Shown: one piece after another, positions 1 to 11,300 of the stretch
Numbering within the stretch: position 1 is the stretch's first letter
How the letters are laid out: each line of letters begins with the position of its first letter
DNA from: JAGQPD01 sp020426865
GTDB taxonomy: Bacteria; Planctomycetota; Planctomycetia; Pirellulales; Pirellulaceae
DNA: 64,000 bases
Direction: 5' to 3'
NCBI GenBank assembly: GCA_041399065.1
Contig: JAWKTN010000003.1
Span: forward strand, 992,001 to 1,056,000
Translations under genes and position numbers: made by a program
Notes under the pieces: generated by a model
What the model saw: only the letters and a program-made list of their open reading frames with translations
What the model was told of the DNA's origin: nothing
Databases searched by the model: none

Positions 1-1973
1 ACACGGCGTTCAATGGCCAAGACTACCTGGAAAACGATGCGTTTCTCGGGTTTGGTGTGGGCGTCACAAGTATTAGTGTTCCGTTTACGATCTTGGGAGA
101 TGAGATCGTCGAATTGGATGAATTCTTGAATCTGAACTTGCAGAATCCGGGCGTTAGCGTGGCTCTCGGGCCGAATGCGTTTGGCGCCCTCGCAAAGATC
201 GTGAATGACGAATCGGCCACGGTATCGATCAACAACGTGTCGAAGTTGGAAGGGAATGCCGGGACGACAACGTTTGAATTCGAGGCGGTGTTGGATAAGG
301 CCGTGGACGTCGGAGTGAATGCCGTGGCGTTAACCACCAACGGAACCGCGACGGCAGGCGTGGATTTCCATTCGTTGACCAACTTCCCGCTGATCTTTAG
401 CGGGACGGCAGCGGGTGAAACGGAGACAATATCGGTCGATGTGATCGGTGACTTCGATATCGAGGTAAACGAAACGTTCTTCGTGAACTTGCTGAACCTG
501 GCGGCAGGCGGCCGCGCCGTGACCTTCGCGGATGATACAGGATTAGGAACGATCATTGATGACGATGCCTCGGGGATCGTCGAACGTCGCTTCGACTTCG
601 GTACGTCAACGTCACCGGTCGCCCCCGGCTACACGCAAGTGACGGCGATGACGGCATATCCGGCAGCTGGCAGTGCCGGTTGGACAGCCGGTACGCTGGG
701 TCAACGTGACCGTGGCGCACCGAACGAACTGGACCGGGACTTCAACTTCTCTGGCGACGCCACGTTCCAAGTCGATTTGCCGACGGGCGTCTACGACGTG
801 TCGCTGACGTTGGGCGATCAGGTGTACGGTCACGATCAGCAGGCCGTGTTCGTGGAGGGGACTCAGGTGGCGACCGTCACGACCAGCGGTGGCCAGTTCC
901 AGACGGTCTCCACGACGGTAACGGTCAACGATGGTGCGTTGCAGGTCCGGATCGCTGACTTGGGAGGTACGGACCCCGTGGCCGCGATTACTCAGTTGGA
1001 AGTGGTGACACACCAACTGTCGCCAGTGTTGTCGTTGGACTTTGGCACGGCCGGATCACCTGTTGAGCCGGGGTACACACGAGTGACCGCCAGCACGTTC
1101 TATTTGGGAGGTGGCGGACTGGGGTGGCAGGTTGGAACCGTGATTGACCGAGATCGAGGCGGCGCGAGTGATCTGGATCGGGATCTTAACGCCACGAACG
1201 ATGCTTTCTTCAAGGCGGACCTTCCTAACGGCACGTATGAAGTATTTGTCACGTTGGGGGACGCCGGATTTGCTCACGATCAGCAGTCGGTAACGCTAGA
1301 AGGGACGCAGATTGCCGTGGTGGATTCGGCGGCCGGTTCGTTCGAAACGGTCAATGCCGTGGTGACGATCACCGACGGCGTGCTGGACATGCGGTTGCGA
1401 GATCTTGGCGGCGTGGATCCGAACGCGGCGATCACGCACCTAGAGGTGATTCCGACAACACCACCGACGCCTCCGTTGTTTGCGTTTGACTTTGGCACGC
1501 TAACATCGCCCCTGGAGGCGAACTACACGCGGGTCACGCCGTTGACAACGTATGCGGGCGGCTTTGGCATCAGCAGCGGCGCGGTGAGTGCTCGAGATCG
1601 GGCGATTGGGGACGCGGTCAAGCGTGATCTGCTATTCGGCAATGATTTTACGTTCAAGGTCGATCTGTCTAACGGGTTGTACGACATCTCGGTGGATGTT
1701 GGCGACGCATTGTACGGCCACGACTTCGACGTATTGCTCGAAGGCACGTTGATGGAGAGCCTAGTCCTAATGGGCGGGACGCCGCAGACCCGCACCTACT
1801 CGGGAATCAGTGTAACGGACGGCGTATTGGACCTACGGCTGGTGGACTCTGGCGCCAGTGGCGACAACAACGCCGCGATCAACGGCTTACGGATCACGCC
1901 CGTGGCCGGACCCGATAGCCGAACGATTGAGCCCGATGCGTTGGACGAGGCCTTGGCTACGCTCTGGGACTAG
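1..1973 (+). CDS. Secreted Calx-beta / carbohydrate-binding-like multidomain protein (5' end outside window)
   Basis: The frame is open from base 3, so the gene begins upstream; the first in-window start-like codon (GTG, 57) lies inside a Calx-beta repeat and is not the true start. Visible order: end of one Calx-beta module, a second complete one ending near GTIIDDD, then three homologous modules of about 145 residues. Each begins like FDFGTxxSPVxPGYTxVT, continues with RDRG, GDxxxxHD and DGxLxLRL, and ends A(A)ItxLEV. This pattern resembles the N-terminal beta-sandwich of rhamnogalacturonan acetylesterases and related carbohydrate-binding modules. The C-terminus contains GPDSRTIEPDALDEA and resembles the end of the giant GEVED protein at 5400-12536. 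Calx-beta units are usually calcium-binding and extracellular, so an envelope or matrix role is inferred. No catalytic motif is seen in this part. Confidence 0.85.
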   Translation, partial: TAFNGQDYLENDAFLGFGVGVTSISVPFTILGDEIVELDEFLNLNLQNPGVSVALGPNAFGALAKIVNDESATVSINNVSKLEGNAGTTTFEFEAVLDKAVDVGVNAVALTTNGTATAGVDFHSLTNFPLIFSGTAAGETETISVDVIGDFDIEVNETFFVNLLNLAAGGRAVTFADDTGLGTIIDDDASGIVERRFDFGTSTSPVAPGYTQVTAMTAYPAAGSAGWTAGTLGQRDRGAPNELDRDFNFSGDATFQVDLPTGVYDVSLTLGDQVYGHDQQAVFVEGTQVATVTTSGGQFQTVSTTVTVNDGALQVRIADLGGTDPVAAITQLEVVTHQLSPVLSLDFGTAGSPVEPGYTRVTASTFYLGGGGLGWQVGTVIDRDRGGASDLDRDLNATNDAFFKADLPNGTYEVFVTLGDAGFAHDQQSVTLEGTQIAVVDSAAGSFETVNAVVTITDGVLDMRLRDLGGVDPNAAITHLEVIPTTPPTPPLFAFDFGTLTSPLEANYTRVTPLTTYAGGFGISSGAVSARDRAIGDAVKRDLLFGNDFTFKVDLSNGLYDISVDVGDALYGHDFDVLLEGTLMESLVLMGGTPQTRTYSGISVTDGVLDLRLVDSGASGDNNAAINGLRITPVAGPDSRTIEPDALDEALATLWD

Positions 1974-2035
1974 GTAACCTGTGGGAGGCAGGCACGCTAT
2001 CCCACTTGCGACACGTAACTGTTTGGCTTTCTTGC

Positions 2036-2072
2036 GCGGCTCGGAGGCAACTCCGAGCCGCGTGGTTTTATT
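2036..2072 (+). terminator. Rho-independent terminator after the Calx-beta gene
   Basis: A perfect 10-bp stem (2036-2045 with 2052-2061) and a 6-nt loop are followed by GTGGTTTTATTT. It lies 63 bases after the TAG stop, as expected for an intrinsic terminator. Confidence 0.8.
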
Positions 2073-2337
2073 TAGGCAATAGGTAGTATGTGTTGTGCAG
2101 TGGCGCGCACTGGGACGACAACCTCACGTGTCACCGGTTTGGGGCAGGGGTGACTTTCCACGGCTGGAGCGGGAATGTCTCCGTGCCTCGCTAAGGCGTC
2201 GCATTGTGCAAATAGTCTTGCGGCAGATGCTCCTGCAGTACCGAAGCATGTTCACGGCGACCCGCACCCATTTTTGTGTCGTCACACTGTGAGTGTAGGT
2301 CGCGATTTGTAGAACACCATTAGCTGGTATCCCACGT

Positions 2338-2422
2338 CTCTTATCATCCTGCCCTTCATCATCCTGCCTACTTCAACACGGAATTCGGGTAGGCAGGATG
2401 ATGAAGGGCAGGATGATAAGAG
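2338..2422. repeat. Perfect 34-bp inverted repeat, 17-bp loop
   Basis: Bases 2338-2371 are the exact reverse complement of 2389-2422. Each arm contains two copies of the word TCATCCTGCC (or GGCAGGATGA). No T-tract follows and no gene is interrupted. It could be an extragenic palindrome, a small non-autonomous element or a bidirectional terminator between the two converging genes. Confidence 0.85.
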
Positions 2423-2576
2423 GGAAGTCGCAGGATGAAATGGACGAAACTGACGCGAGTTGTCAGTCTCTGTCGATTCAGCGCACGGGACTGCGGTGTT
2501 CGTCTGATTTCATGATTCCTGCAATCCGGCGTTAGTGGCATGGAGGTCACTTCTGCATCACGAAGAACTCACGACA

Positions 2577-3467
2577 TTATTCAGCATTGATCGTGTCCGT
2601 CCCTGGATCATAGGTGCCCGGCAAACCGGGGCCGACTGGTTGGTCTCGGATGGCACTCATCAGCTCTGGAGGCAGAGGCGAATCCGTACGTGTCCCCGTC
2701 AGACTTACCCATCCGGCTCGACCATTATTCACGACGATCGGGTTAAGTCCATTTCTTAGGAACCACTGATAGACATCCTTGTGGCGATATTGGTGAACGA
2801 TCTTGGTCGCGTATGTGTCGTGTGTGTCCACCATCGACCAACCGACAGGCAAGTGCCTATAGCATGTTACCGGAAAAAGATATCGAAGCCTTCCGACCAA
2901 CGGGATTTTATTCAAGTAATGAAGAACTGGAACAAAGTATTTGCAGTACGCCAAGAACCACGTTTGCGGCAGACGAGTTGTGATTGTGCGAAAAAACTCG
3001 CATCGCCACGCGTTCATGGCCCACAGCAATTCCATGGTGCTTGTCTTTAGTGAATTACGATTTGGACGTCGATATAATGAGATTTCATAGAGACTAACGC
3101 CGACGCGACCTCCGTACTTGGTCAACTCGACCATTTTCTTGAACGCGTCCGACGGAGAAGGTGTGTGGTGCATGACGCCAATGGAGTAGGATAGGTCAAA
3201 CGTTCCCGGCCGAAAGGGCGGATGGAACATATCGGCTTGAACGATGAGGACGTTTTCGCGATGGCCGAGATTCGCTTGAGTTGCGTCGACTGCGTCCGAT
3301 GCGTCGAGCCCAACAATGAGCCGTGCGCCCATTCGGCTAACAACGTCGACAAAGCGTCCGGCGCCGCTGCCAAGCTCGATCACGCATTTTCCCTTGATAT
3401 CGTCTTCGCTCCAATTGATTTCCGAACTGAATCGCAGCGTACTCTCCGCTACTTGATCGGTATCCAA
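2577..3467 (-). CDS. Class I SAM-dependent methyltransferase, probably 5'-truncated
   Basis: The Rossmann methyltransferase signature is clear: VIELGSGAGRF (motif I), an acidic residue after strand 2 (VGLDAS), ADMFHPPF, and SIGVMHHTPSP. The C-terminal half is helical and basic. The annotated start is a TTG. The reading frame stays open for 38 more codons up to 3581, and these encode family-like sequence (PRFF...FGPQWRTFAKTQLD, the usual N-terminal region of such enzymes), yet contain no ATG, GTG or TTG before an in-frame TGA at 3582-3584. Either the gene has lost its 5' end (pseudogene) or it uses CTG. The substrate cannot be predicted. It lies downstream of the two PEP-CTERM genes on the same strand, 144 bases after the stop of the nearer one. 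Confidence 0.7.
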   Translation of the reverse strand: MDTDQVAESTLRFSSEINWSEDDIKGKCVIELGSGAGRFVDVVSRMGARLIVGLDASDAVDATQANLGHRENVLIVQADMFHPPFRPGTFDLSYSIGVMHHTPSPSDAFKKMVELTKYGGRVGVSLYEISLYRRPNRNSLKTSTMELLWAMNAWRCEFFRTITTRLPQTWFLAYCKYFVPVLHYLNKIPLVGRLRYLFPVTCYRHLPVGWSMVDTHDTYATKIVHQYRHKDVYQWFLRNGLNPIVVNNGRAGWVSLTGTRTDSPLPPELMSAIRDQPVGPGLPGTYDPGTDTINAE

Positions 3468-3611
3468 TTGCGTCTTTGCAAAGGTCCGCCACTGAGGGCC
3501 AAAGGTATCAGCATAAAATCGCGATTCAAAGAAACGTGGAACAAAGTCGCGGATGGGAACAGTCAGCGGGAATGCGAGAGCTCACCTTACGGTTTGGGTT
3601 CGTAAATCGGT

Positions 3612-4244
3612 TCAATCGACTTGGATCGCGCGAAGCAGGAGCTTTCCGATCAGGCAGATGCTAGTGCAAATGACAATCGCAATTGCTGGTGAAGGTTCAG
3701 GAACAGCAGTTGTCGTGAAGCTACCGGCTACCAGGCCCGACCCCCACGACAATTCAAAGGCCCTCTGCGACCACGCGGCATCGGTAGGATCGCCAAGCGG
3801 CGGTGGAATTACCGAAAATGCCGAATCGGTAGCATCGATCCAGCCGAGCGTCAAATAATCGAATGGCGCCCCATTGACATCTGCGGCGTTGGCGTCGTTG
3901 ACGAGAATCTGAAACTGGTCAAAACCAACCAAATTCGTTGAATTCGCTGACGGCCCAATACCCGTGACAGTGTATCCCGCTCCTCCATTGGCCGCCGGAA
4001 AGCTGACCGTCAGCCCAGTTACCGCATTGTCGAAGCTCGCCAACGTCGCGGTCGTCCCAGTTGGTGAGGCCGCGTGATCCAGCGTGAATGTTGCCGTCAT
4101 TGCATCGCCCACGGAAAACTCGCCATCCGTATTGAATTCAACATCAATCGTCCCGTTCAATTGATACGTGACCAAGTCGGCGCGAGATGTGGAATGTGTG
4201 ATCCAAACGAACAGGCCAAGGATGACTACGACGAGATTCCTCAT
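3612..4244 (-). CDS. PEP-CTERM sorting-domain protein, small
   Basis: This 210-residue protein has an N-terminal signal peptide (hydrophobic VVVILGLFVWI followed by a polar region) and a C-terminal PEP-CTERM tripartite tail: VPEPS, a hydrophobic span (AIAIVICTSICLIG) and basic residues near the end. Such proteins are exported, then recognised and probably cleaved by an exosortase. The middle is a beta-rich domain rich in T, S, G and D, with no catalytic motif I can name. It starts five bases after the stop of the metalloprotease gene upstream, so the two are probably co-transcribed. The exosortase at 36196-37905 is the obvious processing partner. Confidence 0.85.
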   Translation of the reverse strand: MRNLVVVILGLFVWITHSTSRADLVTYQLNGTIDVEFNTDGEFSVGDAMTATFTLDHAASPTGTTATLASFDNAVTGLTVSFPAANGGAGYTVTGIGPSANSTNLVGFDQFQILVNDANAADVNGAPFDYLTLGWIDATDSAFSVIPPPLGDPTDAAWSQRAFELSWGSGLVAGSFTTTAVPEPSPAIAIVICTSICLIGKLLLRAIQVD

Positions 4245-4249
4245 GGATA

Positions 4250-5203
4250 CTAGCTCTTGATTCTTCGGAAACGGCGGTTAGCGAGGCATGCTGCACACAT
4301 TGTCCATAAAAACGCAGCGTTGGATGTCGGTTCTGGCACAGTTGTAATGGGGCGCAAAAAACCGGTACCACCAAACGGAATCGACGCGATGTCATCGTTA
4401 CGCGCCTCCGTGCCGAAGATTGCATCGATCTGAGCATCGGTGAGTTGTTCAGTCGCCCCATTGGGGCTCATTAAATTGGAAAGTCCCACGGCACCGCCGA
4501 AGGGATGGGTCAACCCTAGATTATGCCCGATTTCGTGTGCGACGACGTGGGCAATCCCGTCGCGCCCGGCTTGAAACAACGGAAGATTCTCGCCAATTGC
4601 GATAACCATTCCATTTCTACCATAGAAGCTGAGACCATCTACGGTATTTGTGCCGACTGGAAAAGCGCCGGGAACGGTGTCGACGAGAATCATGTTCAGG
4701 ACGTATGGATCGGGGTTTAGCACACCGGCCAGCGATGCACGTGCGAAGATCTCAGCAAAATCGCTCACATCGCGAGGGCTTGACGTACCATGCAGTGCGA
4801 ACGAGTCCTGCCAAACGCTTAGTGCAGGCAGGATCCTTACGTCAACGCCTGCTTGAGCCCAGATGTCGTCGATTCGCGATTCGATGTTGGCAAATCGCAG
4901 CTCATTGTCAAAGGCCGTCGCAGGATTCGTGCCGCCGTCCTCGGCGGTTTGGATCATCTGGACGATCACCTGATGCGTGATATCGCGAGGGGCGTTCACG
5001 ATGATTGCGCCGCCTGACGTGCGATGGATGGCCGCGATGATCACCGTCACCAAAACCGGCATGAGTACCGCACGCACTAGGGCGATACGGGATTGGTTGG
5101 TTCGAGAGAGCTGGAGCGGGAACATCGGGAATTCTCGGGGGAACAAGGCCAACAGATAGTCCAGCGATCGGCGCCCTGGAATTCGATTATGGGGCCAACT
5201 CAC
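4250..5203 (-). CDS. PEP-CTERM zinc metalloprotease (metzincin-like)
   Basis: The 317-residue product contains the extended zinc site HEIGHNLGLTH, with three zinc-binding His and the catalytic Glu, followed by NLMSP as a likely Met-turn. These are hallmarks of metzincins such as matrixin-like proteases. The N-terminus has a hydrophobic stretch (VRAVLMPVLVTVIIAAI) after a basic region; a later Met (MFPLQLSRT, residue 27) may be the real start. The C-terminus carries TTVPEPTS, a hydrophobic span and a basic end (RRFRRIKS), a PEP-CTERM signal. It is therefore predicted to be an exported, exosortase-processed surface protease. It leads a probable two-gene unit with the small PEP-CTERM protein. 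Confidence 0.88.
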   Translation of the reverse strand: MSWPHNRIPGRRSLDYLLALFPREFPMFPLQLSRTNQSRIALVRAVLMPVLVTVIIAAIHRTSGGAIIVNAPRDITHQVIVQMIQTAEDGGTNPATAFDNELRFANIESRIDDIWAQAGVDVRILPALSVWQDSFALHGTSSPRDVSDFAEIFARASLAGVLNPDPYVLNMILVDTVPGAFPVGTNTVDGLSFYGRNGMVIAIGENLPLFQAGRDGIAHVVAHEIGHNLGLTHPFGGAVGLSNLMSPNGATEQLTDAQIDAIFGTEARNDDIASIPFGGTGFLRPITTVPEPTSNAAFLWTMCAACLANRRFRRIKS

Positions 5204-5314
5204 GTGATTTCCATTGTAACAAGAGGGAGAAAATCACGCTTAACTATTGTGCGAAAAAATTACGGAGAAGTCTCGGGAGTTACCGAATTTGACGGACGAT
5301 TCGGTCACAACAAG

Positions 5315-5352
5315 AAAAGCCGCGAGGCTTGCTAAGCAACCACGCGGCTTTT
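5315..5352 (-). terminator. Intrinsic terminator of the giant GEVED gene
   Basis: A perfect 10-bp stem pairs 5315-5324 with 5343-5352. Read on the minus strand the stem ends in a T-run (CGCGGCTTTT). It lies about 50 bases past the stop of the minus-strand giant gene, and could also stop plus-strand transcription. Confidence 0.8.
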
Positions 5353-5399
5353 GGGAAACTGTCGAATTGCAACGGGTCTTCCCGGTTGCCTAATGTCCT

Positions 5400-8300
5400 T
5401 TACAGCAGCCCGAACAAGTCGAGGTCATCTTCCCCGAACACGCTGTCAATCGTCCGCGAATCCGGACCGATCTGGTTCAGTTCCAATCGGTTTATGACAG
5501 CAAACGGATCAGCACCGCCAAGATCGTTCAAGTTCAGGTTGAATTGGCCATCGGTCACCGCCACAGTTGTCGTCACGGTCTGGAACGAACCTGCAGTCGT
5601 CGAGAATGTACCGAGATTGGTACCCTCAGCGATAAACTGCATGAAATCGTGTCCGAAGGCATTGTCGCCGAAAGTTAACGAGACAAAATAGGTGCCGTTG
5701 GCTACATTCGCCGAGAACGTACCCGAACTTGTAAAGTTAAAGTCTCGATTTAGGTTGTCCGGAGCACCGCGATCACGGGCACTGACCACGTTTCCGATCC
5801 CCCAACCGAACTGAGCTGGTCCGGTCAATACGGAGGTGGGGGTCACTTGCGTGTATCCGGGAGCCACCGGCGAGCCGGCCGTACCAAAGTCATACGCGTA
5901 GGTCGCTACGGTGGGAACGATTTGGAGCGCGTTAATCACGGCGGTCGTTCCACCCGGCAACGCGGCGATCCGCAAATCGAGCTTGCCGTCGACCACGGGC
6001 ACACCCACATAGGTCCGAGTTACAAATTGCCCGGCCGTAGTAGAGACCGTGTCAACTTGATTGCCCTCAACGAACACCCCGACATTATTGTGTGCAAAGG
6101 CGTTGTCACCGAATGTCGCGATCACGTTGTACGTGCCGTTGGACACGTTCGCCGAGAACGTGGCGTCAGTGCTAAAACCAAAGTCGCGTGTAAGGTCGGT
6201 TGGGGCTCCTCGATCACGGTCGTCCACCGTTCCCGTTGACCAACCGAACCCAGCACCTGGATAAACAGTTGCTTTGGAAACCAAGTTATAGCCCGACTCG
6301 ATGGGCGAACCGGTTGGGCCGAAGTCAAACCGAAGTGGTTGGGCGGCAGTGACATTAACGCGGTAGTCCTCGACTTCGCCATCAAGCGCAAAGCCACCTG
6401 GCCCAAGGCCTGTCTGTGTGCTCAGACGGAACCGAGCATATGTCGGACCCGACGCGGCAGCTGGGACTGGGAACGTCAAATTGTTGGCGCCGCCGACTAA
6501 GGCAACATCGGTAAAGATCTTTTCCCCGGCGTCCGCAAAGTCACCGTCCTTATTGAAGTCAATCCACGCGTTCAGATAGCCGCCCGTCTGAGACGCTAAG
6601 ACCGTTACAGGATGGGCAGCGGCACCTGGGATCAAGGCCGCCAAGATGACGCCATCGTCGTCGTTGGCAACATCGTCCGGGGCAGTGAAGAACGCATCCA
6701 CATCGTCACCGTCGGCCGCCGCGGTTGGTTGACCGTCCAGGTCGGAGTCGACAGAACTACCGAGGTAGAGATTGGTGATCTGATGACGAGGTCCGTTGCT
6801 CGCTACCACCGTCTGGTAGCTGTTGGGCGCGTCGCCGAAGTCACTCTCACGCAGACGGTTACCGAAGTCAATACCCGTCGCGTTAGCACCGGGAGCCTGG
6901 AACAGTTCGTACGGCGAGTCATACAACGAGACTTGCAGGTTGTATGTCTTTCCGGTGGCGATCGTCGTGTTAATCAAGTCTGACACACGAATGATGTAGG
7001 TACCTGAATCGAGCGTCGTATCGATAAACGAATCAAGCCCGCTCGTGCTACCGCCTGCTCCGTCTGAAATAAGGCTGTCATCGTTCAACGTGATAAGGGT
7101 ACCCGTATCGGTGAACAGCTCAAGGTACGAATCAAACGAGGTGGCCGGCGAACCGGCCTGGTCGCCAAAATCAATGTCCAAAACGACTCGCGTGTTGTCC
7201 TGAGGCACCACTAATTCGTAATGGTCGACTGACCCATCGCCCTTGCCACTGATTGTGACATGTCGAGCAACCTTGGAGTCCTGCGTATTAAACTGGTTTC
7301 CAACCTGAAATGTTGACTGAGGAATTTCCTGAGCTGTCGCAAGCGTATCATTCGACTCAATCTCCAGCAACAAACCCGATCCACCCGTGAAGTCCGGTGC
7401 CGTGGCAACCCAGTTGTTGAACAACGGGCTGGCGTTGATCACCTCGCGGACGCGGTAAGTGGTGAGCGGACGCACGTTGGTGAATGTGTAGATGCCATGT
7501 TGTGTATCTGGGTCAGGCCCAACATTGATGGTCGTCGCCGTCGACAACACATTATTGTCCTCATCCAACAACTGGATATCCCACCCGGCCAAATACGGTT
7601 CACCTGGGTTACGAACACCGTCGAGATTTCGATCCTCAAACTTACGTCCGGTGATCGAAATTGGATCATGGATCGAGACTCGATAGTCTTCGATTTCGCC
7701 ATCGGCCGCCGTTCCGGCGGGAGTCAGACTCCCGGCCGTGCTCAGACGGAATCGAGCGTAGGAGTCAACGAGCGTTGCGGACGCTGGGACTAGGAACGTA
7801 AGCGTGTTAGTACCGGCAACGACTGGCTGATTTCCGAACAGATTCTCGGCTGGATCAAATGTTCCGCTGGCGTCGAAATCAATCCAAGCGTTGAGAATTC
7901 CACCAGGGCTGAGAGCGGGAAGGATCACGTCGATTGTGGAGACCAAACCACGCGTGAGAACGTCCTTAAATACAACACCGTCTTCGTCGTCGGCCAAGTC
8001 GTTCGCACTTGGGTTGACGCTGTCGGTATCGTCTCCGTCGGCAATGACCGATGGTTGTCCGTCGAGCTCGGAGTCAACACCCGCACCAAGGTAAAGGTTT
8101 GGGGTGACATGCAACAAGTGTCGAGCAGGATTGAGCGTCACGGGGCCAATGAGGTCCGTTTCGTAGGGAAGGTCCGGAGCATCGCCGTAGTCATAGGCCT
8201 GGTTGACGAGGAACTTATAGTCCTCAACCTCGCCGTCTGGGGCTAAACCCGTTGCACCGAGTCCACCTGCGGTATCGATCCGGAAGCGAGCATACGTCGC

Positions 8301-11300
8301 TCCAGCGGCTCCCGGGTTCTCCACGGTTCGGGCGTTTGCTGGCACGTTAACGGTCAGCGTATGGGTGCCGACACCGAGAACAACATCCGTAAAGACCTGC
8401 TCCGCACCGGCAAACACACCGTTCTCGTTCCAATCGAACCATGCGTTCAAACGACCCGTCGCGTTGGCAACAGTCACTTGGATGTCGAACGACTCTCCAC
8501 GTCGAACGTCTCCGGCTACCCACGTCACGCCAGCCTCATCATCTGGGACGAAGCCTTCATTGTCGTCGTCCAAGGCCATCGTGGACGTGTCGGTACCGTT
8601 GTGCCAGTCGCCCGTGTCCACGTCGACGCTTGGCCCCAAGATTGGGAACGAAGCACTGGGGACAAGAGTGTGTGATGCTGACCCGTAACTGGCGGGAGCG
8701 TCGCCGTAATCCCGAGGCGGAACGGCGATGGTTGTGTAGTCTTCGACCTCACCAATCGAAAACGCCAAGCCGGTAGAGCCGAGATTCGGCGACCCGATGG
8801 GACTAATTCGAAACCGTGACGTAATGTTGTTGCCGGCAACGACCAGCGGGTCAACATTGACGGTCAGCGTGTTGGCACCGGCGGCGAGCACGAGGCTGTC
8901 GAATACCTCTTCGCCCGGTTCGTCCCAGTCACCATCGTCATTCCAATCGAAGAACGCATCGAGCTTGCCAGCTTGTGATGCATAAACGGTAATCTTCATG
9001 GGCTGGCCGGCAGCGAGAGGCGTGTTGAACACCACGCCGTCTTCGTCATCGGCAGCCGGCCCGGTCGAGTCGTCCAGTGTAGCCGTGTCAAAGGGCGAAG
9101 GTTGGCCATTTGCTTCCACATCGACTCGTCCGGCATTCAAAGTTGGATCGCCGAGAAGAAGTGTATGATTGGCTTCACCAATTCCGTCGTTCGAACTGCC
9201 GTCGTCGACCAAGTGTCCCGCACCGTTGCTGGCGATGAGTGTAGCGTATTTGCCTGCAACGTCGTGTGCATCGCCATAGTCGGCACCGTAGACGAATACC
9301 TTGTAATCCTCGATTTCACCATCGTAGGCGTAGCTTGTTGCATCACCTGTGCCTACCTCCGATGGAAGGCCTCCAGCTGTGCTCAGGCGGAACCGAGCGA
9401 ACGTATCACCAATTATCAGGCCAGACGCCCAATTGGGAACCGTGTAAGTTAACACGTTGGACCCGTTCGTTACACTAACACTGGCAAAGATCTGCTCTCC
9501 GGGGTCAGTGAAGACTCCGTTCTTGTTGAAGTCAATCCAACCGTCGAGATTGGCACCGGCCAAATCCACGTCGGTAACTGTGACTTCCACTTTGTTGTCC
9601 ATACGACCGTAAACAATTGGCGTGACGTTCGAATTTGCAATGAAATCGAAATCTACGCCGTCATCACCAACGTCTTGGTCGGCATTGGAACTTGGTTGCC
9701 CGTCGTTTTCGAGTGTAACGGAATTCCCGAGGAACAGTTTCGGAATGGCTGGCACGAAGTGCGCGGGACCAAAAGCAGTTGGGAAGGTCACATCGTTGGT
9801 TCGCCTAACCGGGTAGTCTGGCAAGCCGTCATGGCCAATGGCGGATGTGCCCTTGTTATCATCTGGGAGGTCACCGAAGTCCAAACCGACAACTTCGAAA
9901 ACGTAGTCCTCTACTTCGCCGCTGTTCACTTCGCCGGTCGCACCAATGGAACCGGTACCGGACGCGACCAATCGGAAGCGAACCGCGGTACCGCCAAGTG
10001 TGGCAGACGTTGGGACCGTAATTGTGTGTGACGTCGTACCGGCTGGGACGGCAACGGCGTCAAGGACCTTTTCGCCAGCACCAAAAGCACCGTCGTGGTT
10101 GAAATCGACCCACGCGCTTAGCTCGCCAGCGCCACTCGCATTCACATTGACCTGATTGAAGGGATTGTCGTCTGATCCGCCGGCGACCAGCACGCCTGCC
10201 AGGTTGTTGATCGTGACTCCGTCTTCGTCATCGGGAATATTGTACGGATCCACTCCCGTGTCGGTATCGTCACCGTCAGCCATTGCGGAGGCTTGGGTTG
10301 CCAATTCCGCGTCCCAGGTGGCCCCAATGGTCAAGCCACTGTATCTGTGGCTGGCATTTCCGTAGGAGGCATCTAAATCACCGAAGTCAAGCGCGTCTTT
10401 GAGGGCGACCTTATAGTCCTCAACCTCACCGCGTTCGGAAATGGGACCGGTTGGTCCAATGCCCGTAAACGTTTGCGTAAACCGGAAACGCGCGTAGGAG
10501 TCACCTACGAAACCGCCGCCTTGAATAGGCATGTTGAAGTTCAGTACGTTGGCACCGGCGACGAGCGGCGTGTCGGCAAATACCTGTTCGGCGACATCGA
10601 ACATGCCGTTGTTGTTGAAGTCAAACCATGCGTGCAGCAAGCCGGGAGCGGAGGCGGTGACAGTAACGGTCGCTTCGGTCCCGTAACGCAATTCACCGAG
10701 GACAACACCATCGTCGTCATCGCCAAAGCCTTGCAGGTCATCGTCCGACGCGTTGCCGTTGTCGTCGGTGCCGTCGTGCCAATCTCCGGTGTCGACGTCA
10801 ACAAGCGAACCTAGGTGGAATCCCGCGATAATGTCGTGGCTAGCGCTGCCGTATGACGCGGGGGCATCTCCAAAGTCGATTGGCTCGGCGAGAAACACCG
10901 AGTAGTCTTCGACCTCGCCGTCCTGAGCCTGGCCTGTCGGCAAAAGCCCGCCGGCGGTGCTGAGACGGAATCGTGCATTGCTGGGTTGGCCCGTTACGGC
11001 TGTCGCGGGAACGGTAAACGTGCGGGCCTGCAGGCCAGTCGTTACTACTGGGCCTTCATTAAAGTTCAGCTTTTCGTTGATCGGATCGAAGGTCCCATTA
11101 TTGTCAAAGTCAATCCAGGCATCCAAGATACCGGCGCTTCCGCCGACGAGCACGCTGATCTGGGCGGCGGTTCCGGCAGCCAAAGGCGTGTCGAAACGGA
11201 CACCCTGGTCGGCAACATTCACGGCATTGACTTCATCTGGGAAGTGGTCGGTTGTTTGACCCTCGCCCGCATCGGGTGCGTCAAACTCCGCATCGACAAG

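Larger units (their letters stand above)
1974..2576. other. Intergenic region with terminator and long inverted repeat
   Basis: About 600 bases lie between the Calx-beta gene and the convergent methyltransferase remnant. The region holds the terminator and the 34-bp inverted repeat listed separately. A 65-codon frame at 2095-2292 has no recognisable features and no RBS, so I do not call it a gene. Confidence 0.6.

Noticed and set aside
2095..2292. 65-codon plus-strand frame in the intergenic region
   Set aside because: No RBS, no family features, composition not gene-like; it lies between a terminator and an inverted repeat.
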